Positions 1 through 5,401 of a stretch of 6,045 bases of DNA are shown in pieces. The translations under genes were made by a program, and so were the position numbers. The notes below the pieces were generated by a model. That model made no database searches and had not been told where the DNA came from. It saw nothing but the letters and a program-made list of their open reading frames with translations. Numbering within the stretch: the stretch's first letter is position 1; every line of letters starts with the position of its first letter. This DNA comes from GCA-2716945 sp964342835 (lineage in GTDB: Bacteria > Pseudomonadota > Gammaproteobacteria > GCA-002705445 > GCA-002716945): positions 1 to 6,045 of the forward strand of contig CAYFGJ010000063.1 in NCBI GenBank assembly GCA_964342835.1, read 5' to 3'.

Positions 1-354
1 CCCGCCTATATGTCGTGGACCAAAATTTTTCCATCTCTGTATTTGTATTTTATCCATCTTTAAATTTCTTCTACCCATAGAATAACGACAATACCATTGA
101 AACCATCCTAATGGGTCTTCTTGAAATATCCAACCTTTAGCTACCCATTCATCCATTGAAAGTCCAGCTTTAACATTAAAATAATTTAAATTTACATCAA
201 AATAATTATCATTGATTTTAGCTTTTTTAAACCAATTACTAGGATATTCTGAAATATTGCCTTTAAAATAATGCCCACCAAAGACCCCGGCTTCTAACAT
301 TTCTTTTGGTGTCAATTCTGGTGTGAATATCAAGCTTGAACTATTATCAATCAC
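1..354 (-). CDS. Conserved protein of unknown function, tryptophan-rich, 3' end outside window
   Basis: This reading frame is open from a GTG at 354 to the window edge, giving 118 residues; the C-terminus is not visible. In-frame TAG lies four codons upstream (366-364) and no in-frame ATG precedes residue 19, so GTG is the likely start, helped by AGAGA at 365-361, 6 nt upstream. Visible motifs are LTPKEML (14-20), GVFGGHYF (23-30), PSNWF (38-42), DEWVAKGWI (68-76), DPLGWFQWYCRY (80-91) and GRR (94-96), followed by a basic stretch and QRW (106-108). Six tryptophans in 118 residues is high. There is no signal peptide or membrane segment, so it is probably cytoplasmic. From memory, similar TPKEML...GVFGGK...GWFQWYCRY proteins occur in many bacteria without an assigned function; I cannot confirm this by search. 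It follows gpmA on the same strand after a hairpin and may have its own promoter. Confidence 0.8.
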   Translation of the reverse strand, partial: MIDNSSSLIFTPELTPKEMLEAGVFGGHYFKGNISEYPSNWFKKAKINDNYFDVNLNYFNVKAGLSMDEWVAKGWIFQEDPLGWFQWYCRYSMGRRNLKMDKIQIQRWKNFGPRHIGG

Positions 355-373
355 TTTACATCTCTATTAATAT

Positions 374-401
374 ATAATAATATACTAAATCTGTCCTCCA
401 A
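374..401 (-). promoter_or_regulatory. Possible promoter for the unknown-function gene at 354-1
   Basis: On the minus strand a TTGGAG hexamer (401-396, 4 of 6 matches to TTGACA) is followed after 16 bp by TATTAT (379-374, 5 of 6 matches to TATAAT). A second TATTAT at 382-377 and a TATATT at 384-379 overlap it. The GTG start is about 20 nt downstream of the -10. In DNA this AT-rich, -10-like hexamers arise easily by chance, so the call rests mainly on its position between a hairpin and a gene start. Confidence 0.3.
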
Positions 402-402
402 G

Positions 403-430
403 ATTAAGCCGGGTTAAGTCTCGGCTTAAT
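403..430 (-). terminator. Inverted repeat just after gpmA, possible transcription terminator
   Basis: Two perfectly complementary 9-nt arms (403-411 and 422-430, four G-C pairs each) flank a 10-nt loop. On the minus strand the stem begins at the last base of the gpmA stop codon, which is where a terminator for the his-tat-gpmA transcript would sit. It is not followed by a T tract on either strand: on the minus strand CTTGGAGG follows. If it terminates it is atypical; it may instead protect the 3' end of the mRNA. Confidence 0.45.
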
Positions 431-972
431 TACGAAACTTGTAAATGAGTTCCAACTTTTATTTCATATGATGAAACATTTAACTCTGTATTTACACCAA
501 AAAGAACAGATGCAGCTCTAATAGTATTTCCATGAGATACAATCAAAATATTTCCTGACAATGGCAACTCTGCAATAAAACTTTCCAATCTTAAACTCAC
601 ATCCTTAAGACTTTCTCCATTAGGCGGTCTTCTTTCCCAACCTCTTCTTGCATTAAAAAATTCTTCTTCACCTACTTCATTTCTAATTTCATCTTTACTC
701 TTGCCAGACCAATCACCATAGCTTCTTTCTTTTAATCTTTCGTCAAATATTATTTTTTTATCTTGTGCTATTATTTTTGCTGTCTCTGATGCTCTTTTTA
801 ATGGTGAACAATAAATTTTATCGAAAGTAGTTGTTGTAAAACTCTTGGCTAAATCATTTGCAGCATCAATACCTTTTAAAGTTAATTTTGGATCATGCCA
901 ACCAGTAAATAGTTTTTGCTGATTATATACAGATTGTGCATGTCTCACAAACCAAATATTTCTATTATTCAT
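430..972 (-). CDS. gpmA: 2,3-bisphosphoglycerate-dependent phosphoglycerate mutase, short form
   Basis: This cytoplasmic glycolytic and gluconeogenic enzyme interconverts 3- and 2-phosphoglycerate through a phosphohistidine. The 180 residues fit the histidine phosphatase superfamily: R10-H11 in RHAQS (the phosphorylated histidine), FTGWHDPKLT (22-31), SPLKRASET (56-64), the LKERSYGDWSG segment with E82 and Y85 (80-90), RR (109-110), PPNGESLKD (116-124) and SHGNTIR (146-152) with the second active-site histidine H147. FTGW, ERSYG and PPNGESLKD separate it from general phosphatases and point to dPGM. Classical enzymes have about 230-250 residues; this resembles the roughly 206-residue form of Alphaproteobacteria, which lacks an internal insertion, and is shorter still. 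The usual RHG glycine is alanine here. Its ATG overlaps the tatC stop (ATGA, 972-969), with AAGGA at 983-979, so translation is probably coupled to tatC. A related broad-specificity phosphatase remains possible. Confidence 0.85.
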   Translation of the reverse strand: MNNRNIWFVRHAQSVYNQQKLFTGWHDPKLTLKGIDAANDLAKSFTTTTFDKIYCSPLKRASETAKIIAQDKKIIFDERLKERSYGDWSGKSKDEIRNEVGEEEFFNARRGWERRPPNGESLKDVSLRLESFIAELPLSGNILIVSHGNTIRAASVLFGVNTELNVSSYEIKVGTHLQVS

Positions 973-1787
973 TCACCATCCTTTTTATCAATTATATCCT
1001 TTTTTGATGAGGTTGATACATCATCTACTAGTTCTTCATCAACTTCTAATTGTTTTGGTTTTGAAACAAACGTAGAAAAGAAGATCCCCAATTCATATAA
1101 AATCCATATTGGTATTGCAAGTAAAACTTGAGAAATTACATCTGGTGGTGTTAGTAGCATTCCTAGTATAAATGCACCTACAATTACGTAAGGGCGTTTT
1201 TTAATAAGATTTTCTTTAGTGGTAGCATTAGTCATTACTAAAATTATTGTTATAATAGGAACTTCAAAAGCAAAACCAAAAGCAAAGAAAAGAGTTACAA
1301 CAAAATCTAGATATCTTCCAATATCAGTCATAACAGCTATACCTTCCGGCGCTATACTAATAAAAAATGCAAAAATTAAGGGGAAAACTACAAAATATGC
1401 AAAGGCAGCACCCAAATAAAATAAAAGACTACTAGATATTAAAATAGGAAGAACAAGCTTTCTCTCATGATCATACAGACCTGGAGCAATGAATCTCCAC
1501 ATATGATATAGAAGATAAGGAATGGTAATAAATATAGATAAAAATAAAACTAACTTAAAAGGGATAAAAAATGGCGATGCAACGTCAATAGCTATCATAT
1601 TACTGTCTTGCGGTAATTTTGTTATCAGCGGTTCTGCAATAATATTATAAATTTGATCAGCAAATGGAAATAGAATTAAAAATATTATAAAAATAAAAAG
1701 TAAACATTTTGATATTCTATTTTTTAATTCCTGCAGATGTGGTATTACTGATTTATAAGAATTATTTTTATCATCTGGGGAATTCAT
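969..1787 (-). CDS. tatC: Sec-independent protein translocase subunit TatC
   Basis: TatC is the polytopic inner-membrane receptor that, with TatB, binds twin-arginine signal peptides and recruits TatA to export folded proteins. The 272 residues carry the family signatures: HLQELKNR (17-24) in the cytoplasmic N-terminus, FIAPGLYDHER (99-109) in the first cytoplasmic loop, FEVP (174-177) with the conserved membrane Glu175, TPPD (213-216) followed by SQ (219-220), and LYE (230-232). Six hydrophobic helices can be placed at about 28-44, 75-95, 112-142, 161-185, 198-212 and 217-237. A charged cytoplasmic tail follows (243-272), rich in Asp, Glu and Lys. Length is slightly above the usual 240-260, mostly because of this tail. 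The ATG at 1787 is 3 nt after the tatB stop and in the same frame; no clear Shine-Dalgarno is seen, so it probably depends on translation from tatB. Confidence 0.97.
   Translation of the reverse strand: MNSPDDKNNSYKSVIPHLQELKNRISKCLLFIFIIFLILFPFADQIYNIIAEPLITKLPQDSNMIAIDVASPFFIPFKLVLFLSIFITIPYLLYHMWRFIAPGLYDHERKLVLPILISSSLLFYLGAAFAYFVVFPLIFAFFISIAPEGIAVMTDIGRYLDFVVTLFFAFGFAFEVPIITIILVMTNATTKENLIKKRPYVIVGAFILGMLLTPPDVISQVLLAIPIWILYELGIFFSTFVSKPKQLEVDEELVDDVSTSSKKDIIDKKDGE
979..983 (-). promoter_or_regulatory. Ribosome binding site of gpmA inside the tatC end
   Basis: AAGGA lies 6 nt upstream of the gpmA ATG (972) and within the last codons of tatC. It supports this start and suggests that gpmA is translated from the tat transcript. 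Confidence 0.6.
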
Positions 1788-1790
1788 TAT

Positions 1791-2060
1791 TTATCGATTT
1801 TTTTGTTTGTTTTTTTTGTTTGTTTTTTTTATTTCTTCTTCCATTCTAGACATATGAGATTTTTGATCTGACATAATTTTATTTACATCAGATTGTTCAA
1901 TCTCATCATCAATAGAATCCTTTAAATTTATAAAATATTTTTGTATTTTACCAAACCATTTTCCTAAATGAGATGCAATTGTAGGCAATCTTTCGGGACC
2001 AAGTACAAAAAGCACTAGCAGAAAGATAACGAATAATTCCCAAAACCCTATATCAAACAT
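1791..2060 (-). CDS. tatB: Sec-independent protein translocase subunit TatB
   Basis: TatB pairs with TatC in the signal-peptide receptor complex at the inner membrane. The 89-residue product begins MFDIGFWEL, with the membrane-embedded Glu8, has one N-terminal membrane helix (about 6-20), and then the hinge GPERLP (21-26), which distinguishes TatB from the FGTKKL hinge of TatA. An amphipathic helix (about 27-50) and a charged region (50-77) follow. The last dozen residues are almost only Lys, Asn, Gln and Thr, encoded by A-rich DNA with a 13-bp tandem duplication. The protein is much shorter than the 171-residue E. coli TatB but near the size seen in compact genomes. It starts 5 nt after the tatA stop, with no strong Shine-Dalgarno. 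Confidence 0.95.
   Translation of the reverse strand: MFDIGFWELFVIFLLVLFVLGPERLPTIASHLGKWFGKIQKYFINLKDSIDDEIEQSDVNKIMSDQKSHMSRMEEEIKKTNKKNKQKNR
1805..1830. repeat. Perfect 2 x 13-bp tandem repeat with T8/A8 runs in the tatB 3' end
   Basis: On the plus strand, 1805-1817 and 1818-1830 are identical 13-mers, each made of G, TTT, G and eight T. A further run of seven T (1798-1804) precedes them. The repeat lies inside the tatB reading frame and encodes its Lys/Asn tail. Because 13 is not a multiple of three, gain or loss of one unit shifts the frame. Confidence 0.9.
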
Positions 2061-2065
2061 GTAGT

Positions 2066-2257
2066 TTATTTTTTATCTTTTGATGAAGATTTGCTGTCTA
2101 TAATATTATCGTCAGATTCTTCTTTAGATGATTTTTTAAAACTCTTAATTGCTGCGCCTAAATCAGAACCAACATTTCTGAGTTTTTTTGTTCCGAATAA
2201 AACAACGATGATTATTAGAATTAACAATATTGACCAAGGTGATATACCACTAAGCAT
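2066..2257 (-). CDS. tatA: Sec-independent protein translocase subunit TatA
   Basis: TatA oligomerises at the TatBC receptor and forms or weakens the membrane passage for folded Tat substrates. The 63-residue protein has a short periplasmic N-terminus, one membrane helix (about 8-20, starting at W8), the hinge FGTKKL (21-26), an amphipathic helix containing GSDLGAAIKSFKK (30-42) with the conserved Phe40, and a polar Ser/Lys/Asp tail (43-63). The FGTKKL hinge and DLG...AIKSFKK identify TatA, or the closely related TatE, rather than TatB. The residue after the tryptophan is Ser9, where E. coli TatA has Gln8. The ATG at 2257 is preceded by a good GAGG at 2268-2265, making it the best-marked start in the tat part of the operon. 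Confidence 0.96.
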   Translation of the reverse strand: MLSGISPWSILLILIIIVVLFGTKKLRNVGSDLGAAIKSFKKSSKEESDDNIIDSKSSSKDKK

Positions 2258-2264
2258 TTTTTTT

Positions 2265-2268
2265 CCTC
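2265..2268 (-). promoter_or_regulatory. Ribosome binding site of tatA merged with the hisE stop codon
   Basis: GAGG is followed by seven A and then the tatA ATG (2257). The hisE stop TGA (2269-2267) shares two bases with this site, so ribosomes ending hisE are placed on the tatA initiation site. It fixes the tatA start and links the his and tat halves of the operon. Confidence 0.7.
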
Positions 2269-2608
2269 ATTTATCTCTTAATTTTTTTTCATCATGACCC
2301 GATAATCCAAATCTTCTACGTAATTCATGTAAAACATCATTTGCTGATAAATCATTATTGGAAAGCAAAACCATAGAATGAAACCATACATCTGCTGTCT
2401 CATGAATAATATCCTTTTTTTCTTTGGATCCAACAGCATCTATTAATTCATTTGTTTCTTCTAAAATTTTTTCCCCAATATGTTGATTTCCTTTCGAAAA
2501 CAATGATGCCACATAGGATGTATCTGGCTGTGCATTTTTTCTTTTATTTAATACAACATCAAGCTCACTTAAAATGTCGCTTTCATTTTTAATCTGTTCC
2601 ATGTACAT
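2267..2608 (-). CDS. hisE: Phosphoribosyl-ATP pyrophosphatase, stand-alone HisE
   Basis: HisE hydrolyses phosphoribosyl-ATP to phosphoribosyl-AMP and pyrophosphate, the second step of histidine synthesis. The protein has the all-alpha MazG-like fold signatures: SYVASLF (31-37), KILEETNEL (47-55) with the Mg-binding EE pair, HETADVWFH (69-77) with the second acidic metal site, then DVLHELRRRFGLSGHDEK (91-108), where ELRRRFG and SGHDEK are typical HisE endings. At 113 residues it is a complete monofunctional HisE; the cyclohydrolase domain found at the N-terminus of HisIE is absent. An alternative start is Met3 (2602), which would give 111 residues; neither start has a clear Shine-Dalgarno. It lies 18 nt after hisF and 9 nt before tatA. 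Confidence 0.94.
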   Translation of the reverse strand: MYMEQIKNESDILSELDVVLNKRKNAQPDTSYVASLFSKGNQHIGEKILEETNELIDAVGSKEKKDIIHETADVWFHSMVLLSNNDLSANDVLHELRRRFGLSGHDEKKLRDK

Positions 2609-2626
2609 AGAGTAACATAATTAGTA

Positions 2627-3391
2627 TTATTCACGCACTAAAACTCCATGTGTTTTAAGGTAATCTTTAACCTCCATTATGCTAAAGATAGAATAATGAA
2701 AAATACTAGCAGCTAATACTGCATCAGCTTTCCCTAATGTTATGGCATCTTTTAAATGATCCAAAGTTCCAGCTCCACCTGATGCAATGACAGGGATATT
2801 AACATTGCTTGAGATAAGCTCTAGTAAATTAATATCAAAACCTTCTTTAGTTCCATCTTTATCCATGCTAGTAAGCAATATTTCACCTGCTCCTCTTTTT
2901 TCAACATTCTTAGCCCATTCAAAAGCATCTATACCGGTATTTTTTCTTCCGCCATGAGTATAAACCTCCCATAAATCCTTATTGTTATTTTTTTTCACAT
3001 CTAAAGCAGCTACGATACATTGTCTACCTGTTTTATTAGTAATTTCATTTATTAAATTTGGGTTTTCAACAGCAGCTGAATTTATAGTTACTTTATCAGC
3101 GCCTGCATTTAATAAATTATATACATCCTCAAAACTTGAAACGCCACCACCAACTGTAAGAGGAATAAAAACTTCATCTGCAACTTTTTCTACTGTCTCT
3201 ATTAATGTTTTCCTTTTTTCATGTGTTGCAGTTATATCTAAAAAAGTTATCTCATCAGCACATTCTGAATCATATTTTTTAGCTACTTCTACTGGATCAC
3301 CAGCATCTCTAATATCTTTGAATTTAGTTCCTTTTACAACCCTACCTTTATCAATATCTAAACAAGGTATAATCCTTTTAGCAACATTCAT
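2627..3391 (-). CDS. hisF: Imidazole glycerol phosphate synthase, cyclase subunit HisF
   Basis: HisF takes ammonia from HisH through the centre of its (beta/alpha)8 barrel and converts PRFAR to imidazole glycerol phosphate and AICAR. The 254 residues match the usual length. The start is RIIPCLDI (6-13), with the catalytic aspartate at position 12 and K20 in GRVVKG. The second catalytic aspartate is D131 in AALDV (128-132). Phosphate sites are GGG (81-83) with its following loop and SGGAG (204-208). TSMDKDGTKEGFD (174-186), with D177, is characteristic of HisF. The C-terminus ends in the typical LVRE. The ATG lies inside the end of hisA (14-nt overlap, 3391-3378), with AGAGG at 3408-3404, a long 12 nt upstream. 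HisF and HisA are old paralogues, but the motifs separate them clearly. Confidence 0.97.
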   Translation of the reverse strand: MNVAKRIIPCLDIDKGRVVKGTKFKDIRDAGDPVEVAKKYDSECADEITFLDITATHEKRKTLIETVEKVADEVFIPLTVGGGVSSFEDVYNLLNAGADKVTINSAAVENPNLINEITNKTGRQCIVAALDVKKNNNKDLWEVYTHGGRKNTGIDAFEWAKNVEKRGAGEILLTSMDKDGTKEGFDINLLELISSNVNIPVIASGGAGTLDHLKDAITLGKADAVLAASIFHYSIFSIMEVKDYLKTHGVLVRE

Positions 3392-4112
3392 CTATTTCTA
3401 GCACCTCTTTTAAATTTATTTTATTTTCATATAAAGCTTTGCCAATAATTATTCCTGACAAACCATCATTTTTAAGTTTTAAAAGTTTATGTACATCATT
3501 TATTAATGTAATACCTCCAGATGCAATAATTGGAATTGAAGTATTTTTAATAAATTTTTCAACATGATCAAAATTAATACCTTCTAACATCCCATCTTTA
3601 TTAACATCAGTATAAACAATTTGTGATACATTATTATTTTGCAAAAATTCTATAAAATCATAAATATTTTTAGAATTAGTTTCTCTCCAACCTTTAGTAG
3701 CTAGCAACCCATTTTTAATTGCAATATCAATTATTATTTTAGACTTTTTATCTCTGGATAAGTTTAGAATAAATTCAGGATCTATAAGTGCTTTTGTTCC
3801 AATTATAATTTTATCGACACCAATACTAAGATATTGATCTATTGTATCTTCAAATCTTATACCTCCTCCTACTTGTATGAATAAATTGGGAAATTCTTGT
3901 CTTATTGATTTAATGACTTCAAAGTTTACTGGCTTACCTGTATCAGCTCCGTCTAAATCTATTATGTGTAAATTTTGACTACCTTGATTTATCCATTGCT
4001 CAGCTATTTTGATAGGGTTATCTGAATATTCTTTTACTTTAGAGTAATCACCTTTAGACAATCTTACACACTTTTTATTTTTTAAATCAATAGCAGGAAA
4101 TATTTTAATCAT
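3378..4112 (-). CDS. hisA: ProFAR isomerase HisA
   Basis: HisA, 1-(5-phosphoribosyl)-5-[(5-phosphoribosylamino)methylideneamino]imidazole-4-carboxamide isomerase, carries out the Amadori rearrangement of ProFAR to PRFAR, the substrate of HisH-HisF. The 244-residue (beta/alpha)8 barrel shows FPAIDL (5-10) with the first catalytic aspartate D9, VRLSKGDY (16-23), HIIDLDGA (49-56), QVGGGIR (80-86), the second catalytic aspartate D129, TKGW (139-142), YTDVNKDGMLEG (167-178) and ASGGI (197-201). The residues after D129 (IAIKNG) depart from the common ARDG or VRDG, but the aspartate is kept. The ATG shares one base with the hisH stop (TAATG, 4114-4110), pointing to termination-reinitiation. The sequence is especially rich in Lys, Ile and Asn, in line with the low G+C. 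Confidence 0.97.
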   Translation of the reverse strand: MIKIFPAIDLKNKKCVRLSKGDYSKVKEYSDNPIKIAEQWINQGSQNLHIIDLDGADTGKPVNFEVIKSIRQEFPNLFIQVGGGIRFEDTIDQYLSIGVDKIIIGTKALIDPEFILNLSRDKKSKIIIDIAIKNGLLATKGWRETNSKNIYDFIEFLQNNNVSQIVYTDVNKDGMLEGINFDHVEKFIKNTSIPIIASGGITLINDVHKLLKLKNDGLSGIIIGKALYENKINLKEVLEIDECC

Positions 4113-4747
4113 TAATGGTCATCCCCATTCCAAGTTAAAAAATTTTTCAGAAATTGCAGTCCTTTAGTCGAGCTTTTTTCAGGATGAAATTGACAAGCAA
4201 TTATGTTGTCTTTATGTATGACAGATGTGAATTTTTTACCATAATTGGTAGTACCTAAAATTACATTAGAATCATCTGGCTCTACATAATAACTATGAAC
4301 AAAATAAAAAAAACTATTATTCTCGATGTTTTTCCAAATATTATGCGTTGAATTATGTGCAACATTGTTCCATCCCATATGAGGTATTTTTAAATTCTTT
4401 CCGATGTCTTCAAAAGATGAGACTTTACCATCAATGAGATTAAGACAATCAACACCTCCATCTTCATCGCTATAACTCATTACAACCTGTAATCCCATAC
4501 ATATGCCTAAAAAAGGTTTATCGTGTATACATTGTTTAAATTCATTGATATCAAACGTATTCGAGATACTATTCATACAACTACTAACAGCACCCTGTCC
4601 AGGAAATATGATGTGACTAGAATCTTTTATGTCAGATAAAGAAGTTGTAACTTTAACATTCGAATTTTTCTCTAAAACATTTACAACTGCTTTATAAACA
4701 CTATGGATATTACCCATACCATAATCAATAATTACAACGTTTGTCAT
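4112..4747 (-). CDS. hisH: Imidazole glycerol phosphate synthase, glutamine amidotransferase subunit HisH
   Basis: HisH hydrolyses glutamine and passes ammonia to HisF. It is a class I glutamine amidotransferase of 211 residues, slightly above the usual 195-210. Visible motifs are DYGMGNIHSV (8-17), FPGQGAV (48-54, oxyanion strand), GICMGLQ (81-87) with the nucleophile C83, PHMGWN (122-127), YFVHSYY (148-154) and QFHPEKS (186-192), which supplies H188 and E190 of the catalytic triad. DYGMGN plus PHMGWN separates it from PdxT and TrpG. The start ATG shares one base with the hisB stop (TAATG, 4749-4745), and its own stop is shared with the hisA start, so hisB, hisH and hisA are joined by identical 1-nt overlaps. 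Such coupling suits a subunit that acts in a 1:1 complex with HisF. Confidence 0.97.
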   Translation of the reverse strand: MTNVVIIDYGMGNIHSVYKAVVNVLEKNSNVKVTTSLSDIKDSSHIIFPGQGAVSSCMNSISNTFDINEFKQCIHDKPFLGICMGLQVVMSYSDEDGGVDCLNLIDGKVSSFEDIGKNLKIPHMGWNNVAHNSTHNIWKNIENNSFFYFVHSYYVEPDDSNVILGTTNYGKKFTSVIHKDNIIACQFHPEKSSTKGLQFLKNFLTWNGDDH

Positions 4748-5340
4748 TACAATGTATCTTTAGTCGATGGAATCTTATTTTTTTGTCTATCATCAATTTC
4801 AACAGCCATTCGTAATGCTTTACCAAAAGCTTTAAACAATGTTTCTGCTATATGATGTGAATTTGAACCTCTTAAATTATCTATATGCATTGTCACTTTT
4901 GCATGATTCACGAAACCTTGGAAAAATTCTTGTAATAAATCAATATCAAATTCTCCAACCCTAGATCTAGGAAATTTAACATTAAATTCCAATCCTGGTC
5001 TTCCTGAAAAATCTAAAACAACTCTAGATAGTGATTCATCCAATGGAATATATGCCGAACCAAATCTGGTAATACCCATCTTATTTCCTAAAACTTTATC
5101 GAAAGATTGTCCTAATACAATACCAACATCTTCTACAGTATGATGTGCATCAATATGTAAATCACCTTTAGCATTTAATATAAGATCGAACATCCCATGT
5201 TTTGAAACTTGTTCCAACATATGCTCCAAAAATGGTATACCAATTTTTATATCAGAATGACCTGATCCATCTAGATCGATATCAATATTTATATTAGTTT
5301 CTTTTGTTACTCTTTCTAATGAAGTTTTACGGTTTTTCAT
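4747..5340 (-). CDS. hisB: Imidazoleglycerol-phosphate dehydratase, monofunctional HisB
   Basis: HisB removes water from imidazole glycerol phosphate to give imidazole acetol phosphate, with two Mn ions per site. The 197 residues equal the stand-alone dehydratase; the N-terminal histidinol-phosphatase domain of E. coli HisB is absent. Visible motifs: FLEHML (37-42) with H40 and H48, DAHHTVED (64-71) with metal ligands H66, H67 and E70, LDES (100-103), SGRPGL (112-117), NHAK (145-148), SHHIAETLFKAF (161-172) with H162, H163 and E166, and IPSTKDTL at the end, close to the family's PSTKG ending. FLEHML has Glu where most members have Asp. It is the first his gene here, with a short leader after pip; the ATG has no clear Shine-Dalgarno. 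A separate histidinol-phosphate phosphatase would be needed elsewhere. Confidence 0.97.
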   Translation of the reverse strand: MKNRKTSLERVTKETNINIDIDLDGSGHSDIKIGIPFLEHMLEQVSKHGMFDLILNAKGDLHIDAHHTVEDVGIVLGQSFDKVLGNKMGITRFGSAYIPLDESLSRVVLDFSGRPGLEFNVKFPRSRVGEFDIDLLQEFFQGFVNHAKVTMHIDNLRGSNSHHIAETLFKAFGKALRMAVEIDDRQKNKIPSTKDTL

Positions 5341-5356
5341 AACATATCTATATCAT

Positions 5357-5365
5357 ATTATCTCA
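5357..5365 (-). promoter_or_regulatory. Possible extended -10 promoter of the his-tat-gpmA operon
   Basis: On the minus strand TG (5365-5364), one base and GATAAT (5362-5357, 5 of 6 matches to TATAAT) make an extended -10 element ending 16 nt before the hisB ATG. No good -35 hexamer is visible at 16-18 bp. It lies in the only sizeable gap between pip and gpmA, where an operon promoter would be expected. Chance matches are common in sequence this AT-rich. Confidence 0.35.
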
Positions 5366-5371
5366 AGATAA
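5358..5371. promoter_or_regulatory. 14-bp palindrome overlapping the putative hisB promoter
   Basis: Half-sites TTATCT (5358-5363) and AGATAA (5366-5371) are exact reverse complements around a 2-bp centre. The loop is too small for an RNA hairpin, so a site for a dimeric DNA-binding protein is the more natural reading. It covers the -10-like element, as a repressor operator would. No regulator is identified. Confidence 0.3.
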
Positions 5372-5401
5372 GCCATTTTTTAACTCTCGAATAGAATATC
5401 G

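Noticed and set aside
916..1419. Plus-strand open frames opposite tatC and the gpmA start
   Set aside because: They are low-complexity Ser- or Lys-rich translations antisense to tatC, without ribosome sites or family motifs.
1798..1830. T-rich stretch on the plus strand read as an intrinsic terminator tract
   Set aside because: There is no stem before it, no plus-strand gene ends here, and it is coding sequence for the TatB Lys/Asn tail.
2091..2297. Plus-strand open frame opposite tatA and the hisE end
   Set aside because: It is the shadow of the charged TatA tail and membrane helix; the minus-strand TatA frame is well supported.
2982..3401. Plus-strand open frame of 139 codons opposite hisF and the end of hisA
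   Set aside because: It lies antisense to the highly conserved hisF, has no recognisable motif, and its composition is what the complement of an AT-rich gene gives. The minus-strand frame has all HisF active-site motifs.
5380..5401. Possible terminator between pip and hisB, with an A-rich run after weakly complementary sequence
   Set aside because: I found no stem longer than a few base pairs and no T tract on the minus strand, so I could not support a terminator.
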